A DNA stretch of 64,000 nt. It comes from Planctomycetota bacterium (GTDB lineage: Bacteria > Planctomycetota > Phycisphaerae > UBA1845 > UTPLA1). Below, in pieces: positions 17,322 through 29,663 of this stretch (within the stretch, counting starts at the first letter, position 1; each line of letters begins with the position of its first letter). The position numbers and the translations under genes were made by a program. The notes under the pieces were generated by a model that saw only the letters and a program-made list of their open reading frames with translations, did not search any database and was not told the origin of the DNA. The stretch is taken from contig JAATGM010000021.1 in assembly GCA_015654675.1 (NCBI GenBank), positions 1 to 64,000 on the forward strand, read 5' to 3'.

Positions 17322-18401
17322 ATGCTCATGTTCCTCATTGCCGCCACACTCGCCATTGGACAAACCGATCTCGATCGTGACGAGGAGATCGTGTTCTACC
17401 CCGTATATGCCAGTCGTGGCGACGACGGACTCTGGCGCGCCGCCGTCCGCGGCTGGATCTTCGAAACCGACTCAGCCCCTGTTGTTGTCGAGTCGCTCTG
17501 CAAACGCTTCGAAATCCTTGCTTCCACCGAGCTATCGCCCGAAGAGAAAAAGTTGCTCATCGAACGCGCCGCGCCATTCCTCGTTGACAACGAACGCAAT
17601 CAGCGCGTCGCCATCCGCCTCGCCGACCGCACGCTCACTTCCGAGCCCTCCGAAAAAAACGGCCACTTCCTCGTCCCCGTCATGCTCCAGGATCAACAAC
17701 TCACCCTACTTCGTAGCCGTGGCGAACTCGCGGACACCTGGCTCCGCTACTCCGCCATCGTCAAACCCGGCGACGGCCGCATCCCGCGCGGCGAAATCCA
17801 ATTCATCCCCACGGCTGGTCTCAGCGTGATCTCCGACATTGACGACACCATCAAAATCACCAACGTCCGCGACAAGAAAAAGCTGATGGAGAACACCTTC
17901 CTCAAACCGTTCATGCCCGTCCCCGGCATGGCCGACCTCTACCGATCCTGGGCCGCACGCCCCAATACCGTGTTCCACTACGTCTCGGCCAACCCCTACC
18001 AGCTCTATCGCCCGCTCCGCGAGTTCATCGACGCCGAGCATTTCCCCGCTGGCACCTATTTCCTGAAATCATTCCGAGCCAAGGACAGTTCCCTCCTCGA
18101 GTTCCTCGGCAAGCAGGACGACTTCAAGACCCGCATGATCCAACCCATCCTCGCGGACTTCCCGTTCCGAAAATTCATCCTCGTCGGAGACTCCGGCGAA
18201 CAGGACCCCGAGATTTACGCGGCGCTCGCTCGACAAAACCCTATGCAGATCGAACACATCTACATCAGAAATGTGACCGCCGAACCCGCCACGGCCCCGC
18301 GTTACGCCAAGACATTCCAGGGGGTAGAGCAAACCATCTGGACCGTTTTCGAAGACCCTTCCTCCCTCTCGCCAACCTCGAGTGAAAAGCTGAGCAGGTA
18401 G
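17322..18401 (+). CDS. App1/DUF2183-like phosphatase, probably exported
   Basis: The 359-aa protein has a short hydrophobic leader (MLMFLIAATLAIGQ). The catalytic region from about residue 165 contains SDIDDTIK, where Asp172, Asp174 and Thr176 form the HAD-like DxDxT motif, then FHYVSANPYQLYRPLREFI and FPFRKFILVGDSGEQDPEIYAALA. These are signatures of the APP1 catalytic domain (DUF2183), whose yeast member is an Mg-dependent phosphatidate phosphatase. The substrate here is unproven. GGAGAG lies seven bases before the ATG. It is divergent from the M14 peptidase gene. Confidence 0.85.
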   Translation: MLMFLIAATLAIGQTDLDRDEEIVFYPVYASRGDDGLWRAAVRGWIFETDSAPVVVESLCKRFEILASTELSPEEKKLLIERAAPFLVDNERNQRVAIRLADRTLTSEPSEKNGHFLVPVMLQDQQLTLLRSRGELADTWLRYSAIVKPGDGRIPRGEIQFIPTAGLSVISDIDDTIKITNVRDKKKLMENTFLKPFMPVPGMADLYRSWAARPNTVFHYVSANPYQLYRPLREFIDAEHFPAGTYFLKSFRAKDSSLLEFLGKQDDFKTRMIQPILADFPFRKFILVGDSGEQDPEIYAALARQNPMQIEHIYIRNVTAEPATAPRYAKTFQGVEQTIWTVFEDPSSLSPTSSEKLSR

Positions 18402-18503
18402 ATTGGCTCGCACGGCGCTCGGCTTGCGCGAAATCGTTAGCGGCCGACCGCGCTGCAGCCAATTCCTGTTCCCACTCGATACTCATCCGCTATAACCCGC
18501 TGA

Positions 18504-20264
18504 ATGACCGCCTTACCCGCTGTCTCAGCCCTGCCGCCACCCACTCGCTATCGTTGGTTCGTCAAAGGGGACATCGACGGGTTCTTCGGTCTCGCCGTCG
18601 ACAATCTCGTCCAGGTGCTCGTCATCACCGCGCTGTGCAAAACTCTGTGCGGCATGACCGACGCGATCATCTTCGGCCGCATCCTGCCGGGCGTCGCCGT
18701 CAGTCTCGTCATCGGCAATCTCTTTTACGCCTGGCACGCCGTCCGCGTCGCCCGCCGCGACAACAACGGACACTGCACCGCCCTGCCCTTCGGCATCAAT
18801 ACCCCCAGCGTCTTCGCCTACATCTTTTTCATCATCTCGCCAGTCTTCATGGAAAATCAGGCGGCGCTGGGAAAGGACGCGGCCGGCGAACTAGCGTGGA
18901 AGGTCGGACTGCTGGCTTGTCTGGGAAGCGGGCTGATCGAGTTCTTCGGGTCGTTTGTGGGTGGCTGGATTCGCCGCGTGACGCCGCGTGCGGCCCTGCT
19001 CTCGGCCCTGGCCGGTATCGGCATCGTATTCATCGCGAGTCCGTTTGCGTTTCAGATCTTTGAGCGGCCGCTCATCGCGATGGTGCCGATGTTCGTCGTG
19101 CTGGTGGTCTATTTCGCCCAGGTGCGATTCCCGATGGGCCTGCCGGGCGGACTGGTGGCCCTACTCATGGGAACGATACTGGCGTGGGCCGCGCCTTTGT
19201 GGGGCGATCGGGCGCTGATGAGCCCCCATGCGGTCGGCGAGGCGGCCAGGGCCGTCGGCTGGCACGCGCCGCACGTCTATTGGTACGAAGTCGTCGATAT
19301 GCTGCGGAACCAGCCGGGATTGTTCGTGCGGTTTCTCGGCGTCATCGTCCCGATGGGTGTTGTGAACGTGCTGGGGTCATTACAGAACATTGAGTCGGCC
19401 GAGGCCGCCGGCGACAAGTTCAGCACCGGCCCGTGTCTCGCGGTAAACGGCTTGGGGACAATTGCGGCCGGTCTGTGCGGCAGCTGCTTTCCGACGACGA
19501 TCTACATCGGCCACCCGGGTTGGAAGGCGCTGGGCGCCCGGGCGGGCTACTCAGTTTTGAACGGCGTGTTCTTCACGCTGGCGTTTTTCCTCGGGCTCGG
19601 CGAGCTTATCACGTCGGCGATACCGATGGAGGCGGGCATTGCGATCGTGATGTGGATCGGTGTCGTCATCACCGCCCAGAGCTATGAAGTCACGCCGGTG
19701 AAGCACTATCCGGCCGTCGCCATCGGCATGTTTCCGGCGGTCGCGGCAATGGCGATGTTTCTAGTTCCGTTTGTTCTCTCAGGTTCGGGCGCGACGGGCG
19801 GCATCCTGCCGATGATCAACGCCCACCTGACGACGCTCCAGCAACAGCGCACCGACGAGTGGTGGCCGATCGGAGTTTACGCGCTCGTCGGCGCCAATAG
19901 TGGCTTCGTCATCACCGCCATGATGATCTCTGCCATCTCGGCGTTTTTGATCGATCGTCGTTTCCGCGCGGCCGGCGTCTGGTGTCTGCTCGCCGCGATG
20001 CTCACGCTGCTCGGCTTCCAGCACGCCTTCCGCGTCGAGCCCGGCCAATTCAGTCTGACTCCGCAGGAACTGATGATCTGGCAGCGCCCAGAGCAGTGGT
20101 TTGCCGGCACCAAGTTGTTCGCGACGTTTCCGCCGCATACGTTTCTGCATCGCGGAAATCGAATTGCGCTGGCCTATGCCATCGCCGGAATCATGCTCCT
20201 GGTGGTCGCCCGTCTGCGCCGCAAAGGCAAGTCGTTTGGCGATCTTTCCGGTCCCGCGGTTTGA
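18504..20264 (+). CDS. NCS2-like permease (putative nucleobase or xanthine/uracil-type transporter)
   Basis: The 586-aa integral membrane protein has about 13 hydrophobic segments. The segment CTALPFGINTPSVFAYIFFI resembles the AxPxGINTPS helix break of the NCS2/AzgA transporter family, and GDIDGFFGLAVDNLVQVLVI near the N-terminus and GVVNVLGSLQNIESAEAAGD in the middle also fit the AzgA pattern (N.lGslqn.esA...D). It should be a proton-coupled importer; the substrate cannot be read from sequence. It is transcribed alone, downstream of the App1-like gene by 102 bp; TATAAC lies just before its start. Confidence 0.72.
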   Translation: MTALPAVSALPPPTRYRWFVKGDIDGFFGLAVDNLVQVLVITALCKTLCGMTDAIIFGRILPGVAVSLVIGNLFYAWHAVRVARRDNNGHCTALPFGINTPSVFAYIFFIISPVFMENQAALGKDAAGELAWKVGLLACLGSGLIEFFGSFVGGWIRRVTPRAALLSALAGIGIVFIASPFAFQIFERPLIAMVPMFVVLVVYFAQVRFPMGLPGGLVALLMGTILAWAAPLWGDRALMSPHAVGEAARAVGWHAPHVYWYEVVDMLRNQPGLFVRFLGVIVPMGVVNVLGSLQNIESAEAAGDKFSTGPCLAVNGLGTIAAGLCGSCFPTTIYIGHPGWKALGARAGYSVLNGVFFTLAFFLGLGELITSAIPMEAGIAIVMWIGVVITAQSYEVTPVKHYPAVAIGMFPAVAAMAMFLVPFVLSGSGATGGILPMINAHLTTLQQQRTDEWWPIGVYALVGANSGFVITAMMISAISAFLIDRRFRAAGVWCLLAAMLTLLGFQHAFRVEPGQFSLTPQELMIWQRPEQWFAGTKLFATFPPHTFLHRGNRIALAYAIAGIMLLVVARLRRKGKSFGDLSGPAV

Positions 20265-20297
20265 CTTGCTGGTCCGCCGCCGCTGAAATCAGAGGTA

Positions 20298-20372
20298 CGG
20301 GGCGTAGCTCAGCCCGGCTAGAGCGCCTGGTTTGGGTCCAGGAGGTCGCAAGTTCGAATCTTGTCGCCCCGA
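20298..20372 (+). tRNA. tRNA-Pro (anticodon UGG)
   Basis: The cloverleaf folds completely. The acceptor stem is CGGGGCG/CGCCCCG with discriminator A at 20372. The D-arm is GCTC...GAGC, the anticodon stem is CCTGG/CCAGG with loop TTTGGGT giving anticodon TGG at 20333-20335, and the T-arm is GCAAG-TTCGAAT-CTTGT. The CCA end is not encoded. It lies between the permease and secA genes. Confidence 0.97.
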
Positions 20373-20907
20373 TTTTCGCCGGCACAAGTCAAGAAGCTGA
20401 TTCCACCTGCCGAGGCATGCGGCGCTTCGACAAGGCATAGCAGCAAGCTTACACTCCCTCGATTCGATGAACCGGCGTTCCACGACAGTCCGATCCGATG
20501 GCCGCTCAAAACGGCTACTCGTCGTAGCGGTTGCTGCGGCCGGGTTGGCCGTCGCATCAGCAAACGACGTCCGCCGACCGCCGGCGGTTTCCGCGTCAGT
20601 TTTTGAGCGGAGCGTGACTCGCACTGTCGCCGTGGCGACGGCACTGGCCGGATTGTCGTGCGGATTGATCGCCATTGCGGCTCAGCTTCGCGCCTGCCGC
20701 CAGCCGGTTTCGATTCTCCCGGCGGTTACCCGATTTCGCATGACTGCCATACAAGGCGAGCGACGCACCGACCGCGCCTGCTTCCTCCGAACCCTTCATC
20801 TCGGCGGCCGTTTCGGCCCGTAAGTCTGCCCTCCGCATTCTCGCACGATCGTCATTCATTGTTTGCTGATTCTCTGCCCGACTCCTTTTTGCTGAATCGC
20901 TATCACC
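20373..20907. other. 535-bp region without a convincing gene
   Basis: An open frame at 20467-20823 (+) could encode a 118-aa protein with two hydrophobic stretches (LLVVAVAAAGLAVASA and TVAVATALAGLSCGLIAIAA). Its third-position GC is clearly lower than in neighbouring genes and it has no visible ribosome-binding site, so I do not call it. Minus-strand frames here run into the tRNA or antisense to secA. The secA promoter should lie in the AT-richer last 100 bp. Confidence 0.4.
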
Positions 20908-24915
<4,008 letters not shown>

Positions 24916-24974
24916 TGCGTCGGCCGAGCAGCGCCGCGATAAGATAGGGGTGAGCCGCAACGGACCCACCCGCC

Positions 24975-25871
24975 ATGTCTGATTGTCTTCAGATCACCCG
25001 CATCTATCGCAGCGACGTCGTCGCGATGGACGACGTCCGCTGCCGGCCGCACGGGCCTGAGCGGAGCTGCGAGGAATGCTGCACGGCAAATGAGATCGCA
25101 TTCACGCGATCGGGGATGTTCGTTCGGCACGTCGGCAGCCGTCAAACCGTCGTCGATGCAAATCAGGCCCTGTTCTTCGCGGCCGGCGAGCCCTATCAGG
25201 TCAGCCATCCCGCTGGTGCGGGTGACGATTGCACGGCCATCCGATTCTCACCGTCCGTCCTGGTCGACGCGTGTGCACAGGTCGATGCGTCCGCTTTGGA
25301 CCGGGCCGATCGGCCGTTCCGCTTTTCGGCTGCTCCGGTCAGCCCCGCGACGTTTCTTCACGCGGAGCGGCTGCGACGCGGCATTCGCCATGGCAGATTG
25401 GAACCGCTTGCCGCCGACGAATCCGCGATCGAACTCCTGAGCGAAGTTTTGCATGATGCCCACCAACTGAAACGATCACGCTCGCCGGCTGCGCACAGAC
25501 GAACACGAGCCGCGCACCGCGCCTGGGTCGACGGAGTCCGAATTGAGATGGGCCGCCGATTCACCGAGCGACTCACGCTCGCGGATGCGGCGCGGTCCGT
25601 GCATTGCTCCCCCTTTCATCTGGCGCGATTGTTTCGCCAACATACCGGAACGCCATTACATCGCTACGTCAATCGTCTCCGACTTCGCGCCGCGCTCGAC
25701 CGGCTGGGCGACGTGCACGATCTGACTGGCCTCGCGCTGCAGCTTGGGTTTTCAAGTCACAGTCACTTCACGACCGCATTTCGATTGGAATTCGGCGCAT
25801 CTCCGGCGGCGATTCGCCGGGAGCTCACCGCACCCCGGCGCCGCGAAATGAGCAAGATTCTGAAAGCATAG
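24975..25871 (+). CDS. AraC-family transcriptional regulator
   Basis: The 298-aa protein has an N-terminal sensor domain of about 150 residues, with RPHGPERSCEECCTANEIAFTRSGMFVRH and QALFFAAGEPYQVSHP as expected of the cupin-like AraC ligand domain. The C-terminal AraC/XylS DNA-binding domain of two helix-turn-helices spans about 195-290 (LTLADAARSVHCSPFHLARLFRQHTGTPLHRYVNRLRLRAALDRL, then LTGLALQLGFSSHSHFTTAFRLEFGASP). The N-terminal domain carries CEECC, a cluster that could bind a metal or sense redox; this is only a suggestion. The gene lies 59 bp after secA; the next gene downstream encodes an NTF2-like protein. Confidence 0.92.
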   Translation: MSDCLQITRIYRSDVVAMDDVRCRPHGPERSCEECCTANEIAFTRSGMFVRHVGSRQTVVDANQALFFAAGEPYQVSHPAGAGDDCTAIRFSPSVLVDACAQVDASALDRADRPFRFSAAPVSPATFLHAERLRRGIRHGRLEPLAADESAIELLSEVLHDAHQLKRSRSPAAHRRTRAAHRAWVDGVRIEMGRRFTERLTLADAARSVHCSPFHLARLFRQHTGTPLHRYVNRLRLRAALDRLGDVHDLTGLALQLGFSSHSHFTTAFRLEFGASPAAIRRELTAPRRREMSKILKA

Positions 25872-25942
25872 CCATTGCGCGATCCGCTACCGTTCTCTGA
25901 TTGACCACGACGATGTGTCGTGGCACGACGGCAGGGTGCGTG

Positions 25943-26470
25943 ATGTTATTCGCAAAGCTGAACCACACCGGGGCGGAACGCGCAGCCGTGATCATCGGCA
26001 TCGCGGTCCTGAGTATTGCGGGAATCGCAATTGCCTTTGGAGACAAACGCGTGACGAATGAGAAGACGATTTCAGATGATCGCAAGGCGATACTGGGTCA
26101 TATCGACGGCATTTTCAACGCCTACTTCCGCGGTGATCGCGATGCGATTCGGCGCGGGCATACGCAGGATTGGATCGGATTTCCGGTTCGCGCGACCGGT
26201 ATTGTTCGCGGAATCGACGGCTACATGCAGTCGGCCGACGCGGCCCTCAAGCACATTCCCGGCGTGCGCTATGAATTGCTCGATAAGGAAGTTCAAATCT
26301 ACGGGGACATGGCCGTCGTCTATTACGTCGCGCGTGAATGGATGCGTGCTGACGCCAGCGGCCCCAAGTCCATCCTGCTCCGATCGGTTGACATTTATCG
26401 GCGCGAAGCGGCCGGCTGGAATCAATGCGGCTCGAACATCATCGTCCTTCCCGACGATTCGCGATCCTGA
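25943..26470 (+). CDS. Membrane-anchored NTF2/SnoaL-like (DUF4440-type) protein
   Basis: The 175-aa product from the ATG at 25943 has one N-terminal hydrophobic helix (AAVIIGIAVLSIAGIAIAF). An NTF2-like domain follows (ILGHIDGIFNAYFRGDRDAIRRGHTQDWIGF, then VYYVAREWMRADASGPKSILLRSVDIYRREAAGWNQCGSNI), the pattern of DUF4440/SnoaL-like cone-shaped small-ligand or enzyme domains. No specific catalytic residues are evident. An earlier in-frame start at 25901 would add a hydrophilic leader. It may be co-transcribed with the AraC regulator 71 bp upstream. Confidence 0.7.
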   Translation: MLFAKLNHTGAERAAVIIGIAVLSIAGIAIAFGDKRVTNEKTISDDRKAILGHIDGIFNAYFRGDRDAIRRGHTQDWIGFPVRATGIVRGIDGYMQSADAALKHIPGVRYELLDKEVQIYGDMAVVYYVAREWMRADASGPKSILLRSVDIYRREAAGWNQCGSNIIVLPDDSRS

Positions 26471-26621
26471 CGCCCCTGATCCAGCGCCTCGAAGCTAAGT
26501 CCAGCATGGCGCAATCGTTAATTCCGGCTCAGCCGAAATTTCCAAGCGTTGATTGCCACCCGTCGGACCGATAGAATTGGGGGCTGGATGGGGTGATCAT
26601 CATTCGAAACGCGGGAAAGCG

Positions 26622-28475
26622 ATGAAATTGGCGAGCCGAATCGTTTGGACCGTCGTTGGCGCGGCGGCCGTTGTGACACCTGTCCGCGCGCAGATGCCGC
26701 TGGGCACGACCACGGCCGATTTCTTCCTTCGCGGCACGCAACCCAATTCCCTGACCGCTCCAATTGTCATTCACAACAACTGCTCTAACTGCCACAACAA
26801 CGCCGACGGTCTGATCACCAAGCATTGGCAGGGCAGCATGATGTCGCATGCAGGGCGCGATCCGCTCTTTTACGCCTGCCTCGACGTTGCCAACAACGTG
26901 GCGCCGCAATCGGGCGACATGTGTATCCGCTGCCACATGCCCAAGGCCTGGCTCGAAGGTCGATCTTCCCCGACCGATGCCACGGCGGTGGTCGCCAACG
27001 ATCGCGATTCGATCAATTGCAACTTCTGCCACCGACTCGTGAATCCCGCCGGTGGTGCCGGCGAGCCGGCCAACGATGCCAACATCCTCGCGGCTCTGTT
27101 CGATGGTCCGCCGCTGAGCCCGGGAAATGGCAGCTTCGTTGTTGATCCGGCTGACATTCGCCGTGGCCCGTTCTCCGATTCGCAATGCGGTCCGTTTCAC
27201 GCCTTCCAAGTGTCGCCTTTTTTCAAGACGTCCGCCCTTTGCGGCACGTGCCATGACGTCAGCAACCCCGTATTCACGAAACAGCCCGACGGGAGCTACG
27301 CCCTGGGAACGCTCAACGAACGCCACCCCACCGGCAACAAACTCGACATGCGGCCCGTCGAACGAACCTACAGCGAGTGGGCACAAAGTAGCTACGCCAT
27401 TGTTCCGGGCGTGGATGCCGGCGGTCGATTCGGCGGGACCGGCCAGACCTACGTCAGCACCTGCCAGGATTGCCACATGCCGGATACCAGCGGCCACGGC
27501 TGCAATTATGCTGGTGCTCCGCTCCGACCGGACATGCCCCGGCATCATCTCAATGGTGCGGCCAACTGGGTGCTCGATGCTGTCGTAACGAAGTACGGCC
27601 CGACCGGCTCGAATGAGCTTTCGGCTGCACAGGTGACGGCCATCGGCGAGGCCAAAGTCCGCAACGCCGATATGCTCACCCGGGCTGCCACGCTCGAAAC
27701 CAGCGTCACGCCGAACTACGGATCGATCAAGGTTCGCGTCACCAACGAAACCGGCCACAAGCTGCCCAGCGGCTATCCCGAGGGCCGGCGCGTCTGGCTC
27801 AATGTTCAATTCCGCGATTGCCTTGGCAACCTGCTGGCCGAGCGCGGCGCGTACGACGCTTCGACCGCGATCCTGAGCACCGGCGACACCAAGGTCTACG
27901 AAATCGAAAGTGGAATAGACAACTCCGTCGCGACCGCTACCGGCCGACCGGAAGGCCATTCGTTCTTTTTTGTTCTCAACAATGTCATTCTGAAGGACAA
28001 CCGCATTCCGCCGCGCGGCTTCAACAACATCGCCTTCGCCTCGATTCAGGCCGCCCCAGTCGGTGTGACCTACGATGACGGGCAATACTGGGACGACACT
28101 TACTTCGCCATCCCGGGCAATGCGGTCGCGGCCGACGTCAAGCTTTACTACCAGACGTCCAGCAAGGACTACGTGGAGTTTCTCCGCGATCACAACCCCA
28201 GCACGCAGCCGGTCAATCGCGGCACCGAGCTTTACGATCTCTGGGTCGCAACCGGCAAAGGCGCGCCATTGCTGATGGCGTCCAATACGTCGGTCAACGT
28301 GGCCCTCGCCGGGGACCTGAACGGCGATCGCAGCGTGAGCGTGGCCGACATCCCCCCGTTCGTGTCGGTTCTGCTCGGACAGGACACCGACCCGATCCAC
28401 GTCTGCGCTGCCGACGTGACCGGCGGCGGGGTCAACGGCGACGACATCGGCCCGTTCTGCAACCTTCTCTACTGA
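26622..28475 (+). CDS. Secreted five-haem cytochrome c with a dockerin-like C-terminus
   Basis: The 617-aa product begins at ATG 26622, directly before the signal peptide (IVWTVVGAAAVVTPVRA). It has five c-type haem sites: CSNCH at residue 54, CIRCH at 101, CNFCH at 133, CGTCH at 207 and CQDCH at 281. These lie in the first half, as in octahaem/cytochrome c554-like multihaem families. The second half is beta-rich without haem motifs (VRVTNETGHKLPSGYPEGRRVWLNVQF). The final 55 residues are dockerin-like (GDLNGDRSVSVADI, VTGGGVNGDDI). It should carry electrons outside the inner membrane; no partner oxidase or reductase lies nearby. An alternative start at 26553 would bury the signal peptide. 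Confidence 0.88.
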   Translation: MKLASRIVWTVVGAAAVVTPVRAQMPLGTTTADFFLRGTQPNSLTAPIVIHNNCSNCHNNADGLITKHWQGSMMSHAGRDPLFYACLDVANNVAPQSGDMCIRCHMPKAWLEGRSSPTDATAVVANDRDSINCNFCHRLVNPAGGAGEPANDANILAALFDGPPLSPGNGSFVVDPADIRRGPFSDSQCGPFHAFQVSPFFKTSALCGTCHDVSNPVFTKQPDGSYALGTLNERHPTGNKLDMRPVERTYSEWAQSSYAIVPGVDAGGRFGGTGQTYVSTCQDCHMPDTSGHGCNYAGAPLRPDMPRHHLNGAANWVLDAVVTKYGPTGSNELSAAQVTAIGEAKVRNADMLTRAATLETSVTPNYGSIKVRVTNETGHKLPSGYPEGRRVWLNVQFRDCLGNLLAERGAYDASTAILSTGDTKVYEIESGIDNSVATATGRPEGHSFFFVLNNVILKDNRIPPRGFNNIAFASIQAAPVGVTYDDGQYWDDTYFAIPGNAVAADVKLYYQTSSKDYVEFLRDHNPSTQPVNRGTELYDLWVATGKGAPLLMASNTSVNVALAGDLNGDRSVSVADIPPFVSVLLGQDTDPIHVCAADVTGGGVNGDDIGPFCNLLY

Positions 28476-28593
28476 TTTTTCAAGGCGACTGACACCTCCC
28501 AAACTGTGGTACACTACCCATTCGGGCGTGGAACCGCGGGTTTGCGCGCCGCCGGGTAGACGGCCGACCGTTAACCCTCGTCGGGAGATGAAG

Positions 28594-29142
28594 ATGATGA
28601 CAAAGCACGAATTCCTACGCGAACAGTTCATCACATTGCGGGACGAGATTAAGGCGACCAAGCAGCGTTCGTTCCTGATCGTCTTTTTCGGGCTGATCGC
28701 CGTGCCGCTCATTTCGTATCTCGCGGTGACCAATCGCGACGCGCTCACCTACGCCGGGCCGCTCCTCCCGTTTCTCGTGTTGATCATCACCGTGCTCTTC
28801 TTCGCCGAGCAGAACGCACTCATGCGTTGCGGGCATTTCATCCGCTCGGTTGTCGAACCCAGCGTGCCCGAGACGGCCGGCTGGGAGGCCTGGCTTGAGT
28901 CGCGACCTGAGTTGCGGCGGATGGACAAGTATTTCGCCGCATGCTTCATGATCGTGTTCTTCGTGTTCTACTTTTTCTCGGTCTACATCGCCCTGAGCTC
29001 AGACCTCTGGAAGAGCTTTCGGTTCGGGAACAAGCAGGATTACGGCCTCTACGCGGGCGGCGTGACCTATGCGATCGGCGCGGTCTGGATGGTGATGACG
29101 CTGGTGCACCACTGGACCTACTGCACCACGACGCGCGATTGA
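28594..29142 (+). CDS. Four-helix membrane protein of unknown function
   Basis: The 182-aa product starts at the ATG at 28594, six bases after GGGAG; an in-frame ATG at 28588 is too close to that site. Hydrophobic segments are at about residues 27-45 (FLIVFFGLIAVPLISYLAV), 53-70 (AGPLLPFLVLIITVLFF), 115-137 (FAACFMIVFFVFYFFSVYIAL) and 155-172 (GVTYAIGAVWMVMTLVH). No family is recognised. It precedes the Tat-exported RidA gene by 15 bp and is probably in the same operon as that gene and the aminotransferase gene. Confidence 0.65.
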   Translation: MMTKHEFLREQFITLRDEIKATKQRSFLIVFFGLIAVPLISYLAVTNRDALTYAGPLLPFLVLIITVLFFAEQNALMRCGHFIRSVVEPSVPETAGWEAWLESRPELRRMDKYFAACFMIVFFVFYFFSVYIALSSDLWKSFRFGNKQDYGLYAGGVTYAIGAVWMVMTLVHHWTYCTTTRD

Positions 29143-29157
29143 GCACGGAGCGAGGCG

Positions 29158-29637
29158 ATGGCCGACGGGTCGCGGCGGACATTTCTCAGGAATGCGGCGG
29201 TGGCGGCGCCGATCACGGCCCTGGCCGGGTCGCTCGCTCCGAGCGCGGCCGCCGAGCCGACCGATGCGTGGACGCCCCTGTCGATCGAACCCGGGCCCAA
29301 TTACTCACGAGCGATGATCTTCGCCGGCGTGGCGCACGTCGCCGGTGTGCTGGGCACGAAAGTTGGCACGCGCGAGCTGGCCTCGGCCGACTTTGAGAGC
29401 CAGTGCCGCCAGGCCCTTGAAAACCTGAAGTCCTCAGTCGAAGCGGCCGGATCGCGCATGGATCGCGTGCTCAAGTGCACCTGCTTTCTGACGGAGGCCG
29501 CCGATTTCGCGACGATGAACAAGGTTTACGTGACATTTTTCCCGCGCAACCCGCCCGCCCGATCCACGGTGATCGTGAAGGCGCTGGTTCTGGACGGGGC
29601 AAAGATTGAGATCGACTGCGTCGCCGCGGTGATCTGA
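29158..29637 (+). CDS. Tat-exported RidA/YjgF-family protein
   Basis: The 159-aa protein starts with a twin-arginine leader (SRRTFLRNAAVAAPITALAG). The RidA domain shows HVAGVLGT, LENLKSSVEAAGSRMDRVLKCTCFLTEAADFATMNKVYVTFFP and PARSTVIVKALVLDGAKIEIDCVAAV, which contains the Arg and Glu used for imine hydrolysis in RidA. RidA proteins hydrolyse reactive enamine/imine products released by PLP enzymes. The next gene, 26 bp downstream, encodes a PLP-dependent enzyme that also has a Tat-like leader, which supports a shared extracytoplasmic pathway. Confidence 0.88.
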   Translation: MADGSRRTFLRNAAVAAPITALAGSLAPSAAAEPTDAWTPLSIEPGPNYSRAMIFAGVAHVAGVLGTKVGTRELASADFESQCRQALENLKSSVEAAGSRMDRVLKCTCFLTEAADFATMNKVYVTFFPRNPPARSTVIVKALVLDGAKIEIDCVAAVI

Positions 29638-29663
29638 CGGGACGCATCGACAATGGAGGTTTC

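Noticed and set aside
20289-20675. 128-aa minus-strand frame ending SNLRPPGPKPGALAGLSYAP
   Set aside because: The tail is the antisense translation of the tRNA-Pro gene, a well-known false protein pattern.
20467-20823. Possible 118-aa two-helix membrane protein
   Set aside because: Third-position GC lower than in real genes here, and no ribosome-binding site; kept only as a note.
26529-28748. 739-aa open frame antisense to the cytochrome gene
   Set aside because: A product of high GC content; the plus-strand frame has a signal peptide, five haem motifs and a dockerin tail.
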